Positions 15,393-18,460 of a DNA stretch of 18,460 nt are shown here, one piece after another. Under the pieces are notes generated by a model. The model saw only the letters and a program-made list of their open reading frames with translations. It was not told the DNA's origin and made no database searches. Where the stretch lies: the NCBI GenBank assembly GCA_024277605.1, contig JAJRUU010000274.1, forward strand, positions 1 to 18,460, in the 5' to 3' direction. The position numbers and the translations under genes are program-made. Origin of the DNA: a bacterium. GTDB lineage: Bacteria > SZUA-182 > SZUA-191 > JAJRXT01. Within the stretch, counting starts at the first letter, position 1. Each line of letters starts with the position of its first letter.

Positions 15393-16223
15393 TTACTTCC
15401 TTCGCTTTACGATATATTTATCTGACAGTTTATGCTTCTTCCTGGTCTTATAACCCTTGGTAGGTTTCCCCCATGGAGTCACCGGATGTCGCCCGCCGGA
15501 AGTTCTGCCTTCACCTCAACCATGTGGATGGTCTACCGGATTCATAGCCACACCCCGTACCTTGGGACGGCGGCCCAACCAACGAGACCTACCGGCTTTA
15601 CCGATAGAAACTTTCTCATGAACTACATTGCCTACCTGACCGATAGTTGCGCAACATTCTTGCCTTACCAAGCGCACCTCGCCCGAAGGCAGCTTAACAT
15701 GGGCATAATCGCCATCTTTCGCCATCAACTGAGCAAAAGCGCCGGCCCCGCGAACCATCTGACCGCCACGGCCCTTCCTCAACTCAATATTATGAATGAA
15801 GGTACCGGCAGGTATATCCCTCAAGGGTAATGCATTCCCCGGCTTTATTTCCGCTTCCGGCCCAGACACCAATACATCGTCCACTTTCAATCCATCCGGG
15901 GCCAGTATATAACGCCGCTCACCGTCTATATAGCACAACAGGGCAATTCGAGCTTAACGGTTAGGATCATACTCAATCGACTCTACCCGGGCCGGAATGG
16001 CGATTTTATCTCTTCTAAAATCAATCACCCGGTACTTGCGTTTATGCCCTCCACCACGGTGACGGCAGGTAATCCGACCATTATTATTTCGCCCGCCACT
16101 TTTTGTTAATGGTCTGGTAAGCGATTTTTCCGGCTTCTCCTTGGTAATTTCCTTAAAGGTAGAAACCGATTGAAACCGCCTGCCTGGCGAGGTGGGCTTA
16201 TGTTTTTTTATACCAATATTCAT
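15393..16223 (-). pseudogene. rplB: 50S ribosomal protein L2, interrupted by two in-frame stop codons
   Basis: L2 is an essential primary binder of 23S rRNA near the peptidyl-transferase centre. The frame from ATG 16223 to TAA 15393 is 276 codons, the normal length, and reads as a well conserved L2 throughout: [68 protein letters not shown] and [13 protein letters not shown]. Two codons are stops: TAA at 15954-15956 (codon 90, where NR-S-ARIALL is expected; TCA to TAA) and TGA at 15516-15518 (codon 236, where HPHG-G-GEGRT is expected; GGA to TGA). Both are single-base changes, both G:C to T:A. No frameshift is involved. As read, no full L2 can be made; a sequencing or assembly error, or an intact copy elsewhere, are the main alternatives. 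Confidence 0.93.
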
Positions 16224-16419
16224 CTTAATTATACCTTATGAACACAACGCGTTCATTAACTTTTGGCGGATGATTCTAAAGCAAGACCCGCCCCCTGTCG
16301 ACCTCGGGTCCGCGACCATCTGGTCCGTGACCATCCGGTCAAGAGCGGCGGCTTACGCTAAATAACAAATCAGCCTGAAAATGGAAATCCCTATACTATT
16401 AAAGCTTAACCCTTAGCGC
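16224..16419. other. rplW-rplB spacer with GGTC/GACC repeats
   Basis: This gap of about 196 bases is long for the S10 operon, where rplW and rplB are usually a few bases apart. It contains a GC-rich stretch (about 16285-16355) with a 15-bp tandem repeat, and a perfect hairpin ATGAAC-ACAACGC-GTTCAT (16238-16256) just before the rplB ribosome site (AAGG). I see no gene in it. Confidence 0.65.
16300..16340. repeat. Short tandem repeat, 15-bp unit (GGTCCGYGACCATCY)
   Basis: Unit 1 is GGTCCGCGACCATCT (16307-16321), unit 2 is GGTCCGTGACCATCC (16322-16336), and a third begins with GGTC (16337-16340). GACC-TCG-GGTC at 16300-16310 precedes them. GGTC and GACC alternate, so each unit can fold as a small hairpin. 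Confidence 0.8.
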
Positions 16420-16700
16420 CTATTCGCCGAACAGATCCAGCTTTTCACCTTCTTTTATAGTAACTACAGCCTTCTTCCAGTTTGACCGACGACCGGCATG
16501 AGCGCCCATTCGCTTGGTTTGCCTTTAAACCTGGCCGTATTTACCCGTTCCACCTTCGTTTTAAACAAGGCATCCACAGCCTGCTTAATCTCTCTCTTAT
16601 TAGCTCGTATATCTACCTTAAACACCACTTGCCGATTTTCCTTTAAATCGTTGGTACGCTCGGTAATGATGGGCTGTTTTATAACCTGAAATTTATCCAT
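16420..16700 (-). pseudogene. rplW: 50S ribosomal protein L23, frameshifted in its C-terminal third
   Basis: L23 forms the tunnel-exit docking site for trigger factor and SRP. From ATG 16700 the frame is good for about 60 residues (QPIITERTNDLKENRQVVF, ANKREIKQAVDALF, VERVNTARFKGK), then becomes unrelated and ends at TAG 16464. The real C-terminus is intact in the minus-one frame: KRMGAHAGRRSNWKKAVV then TIKEGEKLDLFGE, ending at TAG 16420. The restored protein is 93 residues, the family length. The break is at about 16513-16519 (GGC AAA CCA AGC), most simply one lost base so that GGC-AAA-NCC-AAG-CGA becomes GGCAAACCAAGCGA. There is no slippery heptamer. It lies one base after the rplD stop. 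Confidence 0.9.
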
Positions 16701-16701
16701 T

Positions 16702-17322
16702 TTACATTAACCTGTCTTTAATAGTCTCCACCGCCGACTGAAGAATCAACAGCCTATCGGCAGACAGTATATCATAAACATTTATCCCAGCTACCGGTAA
16801 TATCTTTACCCCCGGAACATTACGACTCGATTTTAACAAGTTTTCATTCTTTTCATTATCAACAATAAGTAGCCTACCATTAATATCCAGCCTGTGTATA
16901 ATTTCCACCAAGCGCTTTGTGTTGGGTTTTTCAAAATTAAGCTCTTTTATTACGATCAATTCCCCGTCATTTTGCTTACAGCTCAAGGCCGATTTCAGGG
17001 CCAGGCGCTTCACCTTCTTGGGGACTGAAAAGGCATAACTTCTGGGTTGAGGACCAAAGGTCACCCCTCCCCCTACCCACAAGGGAGATCTATTAGTACC
17101 GGCTCTAGCCCGTCCGGTACCTTTTTGTTTCCACGGTTTACGGCCGCCACCTCTAACATCTCCCCGCTGTTTTGTAGAAGCAGTGCCACGACGCCGGTTA
17201 GCCAATTGCATCCGCACCACCTGATGCATCACCGACTCTTTGACCTCGGTCTTAAAGATGGCATCAAGCAGCTCCACCTCGCCTACTATTTTATTATCTA
17301 TATTTACTACATCGACATTCAT
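16702..17322 (-). CDS. rplD: 50S ribosomal protein L4
   Basis: L4 lines the exit tunnel and, in some bacteria, represses the S10 operon. The 206 residues have the tunnel-loop block RRGTASTKQRGDVRGGGRKPWKQKGTGRARAGTNRSPLWVGGG (about 44-86) with FGPQPRSYAFSVPKKVKRLALKSAL, then the globular C-terminal part ending VYDILSADRLLILQSAVE. It starts at ATG 17322, one base after the rplC stop, and is followed by rplW after one base, indicating coupled translation. Confidence 0.97.
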   Translation of the reverse strand: MNVDVVNIDNKIVGEVELLDAIFKTEVKESVMHQVVRMQLANRRRGTASTKQRGDVRGGGRKPWKQKGTGRARAGTNRSPLWVGGGVTFGPQPRSYAFSVPKKVKRLALKSALSCKQNDGELIVIKELNFEKPNTKRLVEIIHRLDINGRLLIVDNEKNENLLKSSRNVPGVKILPVAGINVYDILSADRLLILQSAVETIKDRLM

Positions 17323-17323
17323 T

Positions 17324-17962
17324 TTATTTCTTTCCCGAAGACGCTTTCTTTATTATAAGCAGGCTGCCCCTGCTTCCAGGCACAGCTCCTTTAATAAGCA
17401 GTGCATTCTTTCCCTCTAAAACCTCTGTTACTTCCAGATTACGCACAGTCACTTGTTTACCCCCCATGCGTCCCGCCATTTTCATACCTTTAAACACCCG
17501 CGAAGGATAAGCCGCTTGTCCGATAGACCCGGGGGATCGATGAAAATGAGAACCATGAGAAGCCGGGCCGCCTTTAAAATTCCAGCGCTTCATAACCCCT
17601 GCAAAACCCTTACCTTTTGAAATGCCGGTAACGTTAATCACATCACCGACACTAAATATATCATCAACCACTACCTGCTTTCCAGCTTCATACTTTTCTG
17701 GATTATCAGGCGATATCTCACGAATATACTTTAAATAGGGGCCCTTATGTTTCTCCAGATAACTATATTGTGGCTGATTGAGGCATTTTTTTCTCACCTC
17801 TTTATACCCGATCTGTACAGCGTCATACCCATCCTTGCCTTTAGTCTTCTGCCTTATCACCACGCAAGGGCCTGCTTCCACAACAGTTACCGGCACCTGA
17901 ACACCATTATCCAGAAATATATGCGTCGTGCCTATTTTCCTACCTAAAATCCCGTCAGCCAT
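17324..17962 (-). CDS. rplC: 50S ribosomal protein L3
   Basis: L3 is an early large-subunit assembly protein reaching the peptidyl-transferase centre. The 212 residues begin MADGILGRKIGTTHIF, and contain VTVVEAGPCVVIRQKTKGKDGYDAVQIG, the block GISKGKGFAGVMKRWNFKGGPASHGSHFHRSPGSIG, and PSRVFKGMKMAGRMGGKQVTVRNLEV. ATG 17962 lies 21 bases after the rpsJ stop. Confidence 0.97.
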   Translation of the reverse strand: MADGILGRKIGTTHIFLDNGVQVPVTVVEAGPCVVIRQKTKGKDGYDAVQIGYKEVRKKCLNQPQYSYLEKHKGPYLKYIREISPDNPEKYEAGKQVVVDDIFSVGDVINVTGISKGKGFAGVMKRWNFKGGPASHGSHFHRSPGSIGQAAYPSRVFKGMKMAGRMGGKQVTVRNLEVTEVLEGKNALLIKGAVPGSRGSLLIIKKASSGKK

Positions 17963-17983
17963 AATAATCTAACACCCCTAAAA

Positions 17984-18301
17984 TTAAGACTTGATCTCCA
18001 CATCCACCCCAGCTGACAGATCCAGTCTTTGCAGGGCATCTATAGTCTGAGGAGTGGGATCTAATATATCTATAATGCGTTTATGCGTTCTTATCTCAAA
18101 CTGCTCACGCGACTTCTTATCCACATGCGGTGAACGCAACACAGTATAACTGTTTCTAGCGGTCGGCAAGGGAATGGGACCAGATACTCTGGCGCCCGTA
18201 CGCTTGGCAGTCTCCACTATCTCTTCAGCTGCCTGATCCAACAGGCAATGATCATATGCGCACAATCTAATTCGAATTCGCTGATTCATGGCTTCAGCCA
18301 T
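17984..18301 (-). CDS. rpsJ: 30S ribosomal protein S10
   Basis: S10 is a small-subunit head protein and, as NusE, part of the antitermination complex. The 105 residues contain [59 protein letters not shown] and the end [15 protein letters not shown] 18301 has AAGGA about ten bases upstream; an in-frame ATG four codons later (18289) would match the usual length of about 102 better, so the exact start is uncertain. It lies 18 bases after the tuf stop. Confidence 0.96.
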   Translation of the reverse strand: MAEAMNQRIRIRLCAYDHCLLDQAAEEIVETAKRTGARVSGPIPLPTARNSYTVLRSPHVDKKSREQFEIRTHKRIIDILDPTPQTIDALQRLDLSAGVDVEIKS

Positions 18302-18319
18302 AGAACTATATTCCTTTTA

Positions 18320-18460
18320 TTACTCAATAACTTCGCTAATTACACCGGCCCCAACCGTATGACCGCCTTCTCTTATGGCAAACCGTAGCTCTTTTTCCAT
18401 AGCTATCGGGGTAATTAATTCCGCTTCCAAACTCACATTGTCGCCCGGCATAACCATCTC
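18320..18460 (-). CDS. tuf: Elongation factor Tu, C-terminal end only (partial)
   Basis: Forty-six sense codons and a TAA stop are visible; the gene enters from the right edge. The sequence has the EF-Tu domain 3 end: [39 protein letters not shown] and ISEVIE. EF-Tu delivers aminoacyl-tRNA to the ribosome. Its place just before rpsJ is the standard str-to-S10 junction. With only 18 bases before rpsJ and no terminator between them, the S10 genes are probably transcribed from a promoter outside this window. Confidence 0.97.
   Translation of the reverse strand, partial: EMVMPGDNVSLEAELITPIAMEKELRFAIREGGHTVGAGVISEVIE

Noticed and set aside
15516..15518. TGA as a glycine codon (as in Gracilibacteria/SR1)
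   Set aside because: rpsQ and rplQ end normally with TGA, the gene order is that of Bacillota, and the same gene also has an in-frame TAA that such a code would not explain.
16226..16240. TATAAT just upstream of rplB as an internal promoter
   Set aside because: There is no acceptable -35 at 16-18 bases, and the transcription start would fall inside the rplB start region.
16505..16525. Programmed ribosomal frameshifting in rplW (and likewise rpsK at 4704-4714)
   Set aside because: No slippery heptamer, no upstream Shine-Dalgarno-like stimulator and no downstream pseudoknot were seen; neither protein is known to use recoding.
1155..17947. Many plus-strand open frames of 60-220 codons across the window (for example 8243-8917 and 6345-6809)
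   Set aside because: They are antisense to well identified ribosomal, secY, adk and map genes and show no family motifs or ribosome sites; they are shadows of the coding strand.

Overview
The window is the long ribosomal-protein gene cluster (S10, spc and alpha operons fused end to end) of a bacterium, read entirely on the minus strand, followed by a short non-ribosomal tail. The gene order tuf-rpsJ-rplC-rplD-rplW-rplB-rpsS-rplV-rpsC-rplP-rpmC-rpsQ-rplN-rplX-rplE-rpsN-rpsH-rplF-rplR-rpsE-rpmD-rplO-secY-adk-map-infA-rpmJ-rpsM-rpsK-rpsD-rpoA-rplQ is that of the Bacillota: adk, map and infA lie between secY and rpmJ, S14 is the short zinc type, and Shine-Dalgarno sequences are strong with many GTG and TTG starts. 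A Clostridia-type member is my best guess; genus is not readable from this.

Layout in transcription order (right to left): the end of tuf (18460-18320); the S10 block (18301-12896); the spc block (12882-8495); secY, adk, map, infA, rpmJ (8493-5423); the alpha block rpsM, rpsK, rpsD, rpoA, rplQ (5408-2401); then aroB, 16 bases after rplQ; an unrecognised four-helix membrane protein (1228-788); and, behind a consensus sigma-A promoter, a secreted or membrane glycine-zipper protein that runs off the left edge. Most junctions are 0 to 30 bases or overlaps, so the ribosomal genes, protein export (SecY), adenylate kinase, methionine aminopeptidase, IF-1 and RNA polymerase alpha appear to be one transcription unit, possibly reaching aroB and the membrane gene.

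Two things do not fit an ordinary ribosomal operon. First, a dispersed repeat of about 177 bp, with ACCCGA/TCGGGT ends and a terminal hairpin, occurs in two full copies (431-606 and 13224-13401) and one shortened copy (about 9844-9942). Two of these copies sit inside the operon. Second, three essential ribosomal genes are broken as read: rplB has two in-frame stops (TAA at codon 90, TGA at codon 236), and rplW and rpsK each have lost one base, with the correct C-terminus intact in the next frame. In addition the MetAP active site lacks a conserved histidine, and short stretches of RpoA and S8 are off-consensus. Sequence error, recent decay of a duplicated operon and real lineage divergence all remain possible; raw-read support would separate them.

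Other unusual stretches are the 197-base rplW-rplB spacer, which has a GC-rich cluster of GGTC/GACC repeats, and the 162-base rpmD-rplO spacer, which contains two perfect hairpins. No RNA genes, CRISPR arrays or transposase genes were seen.
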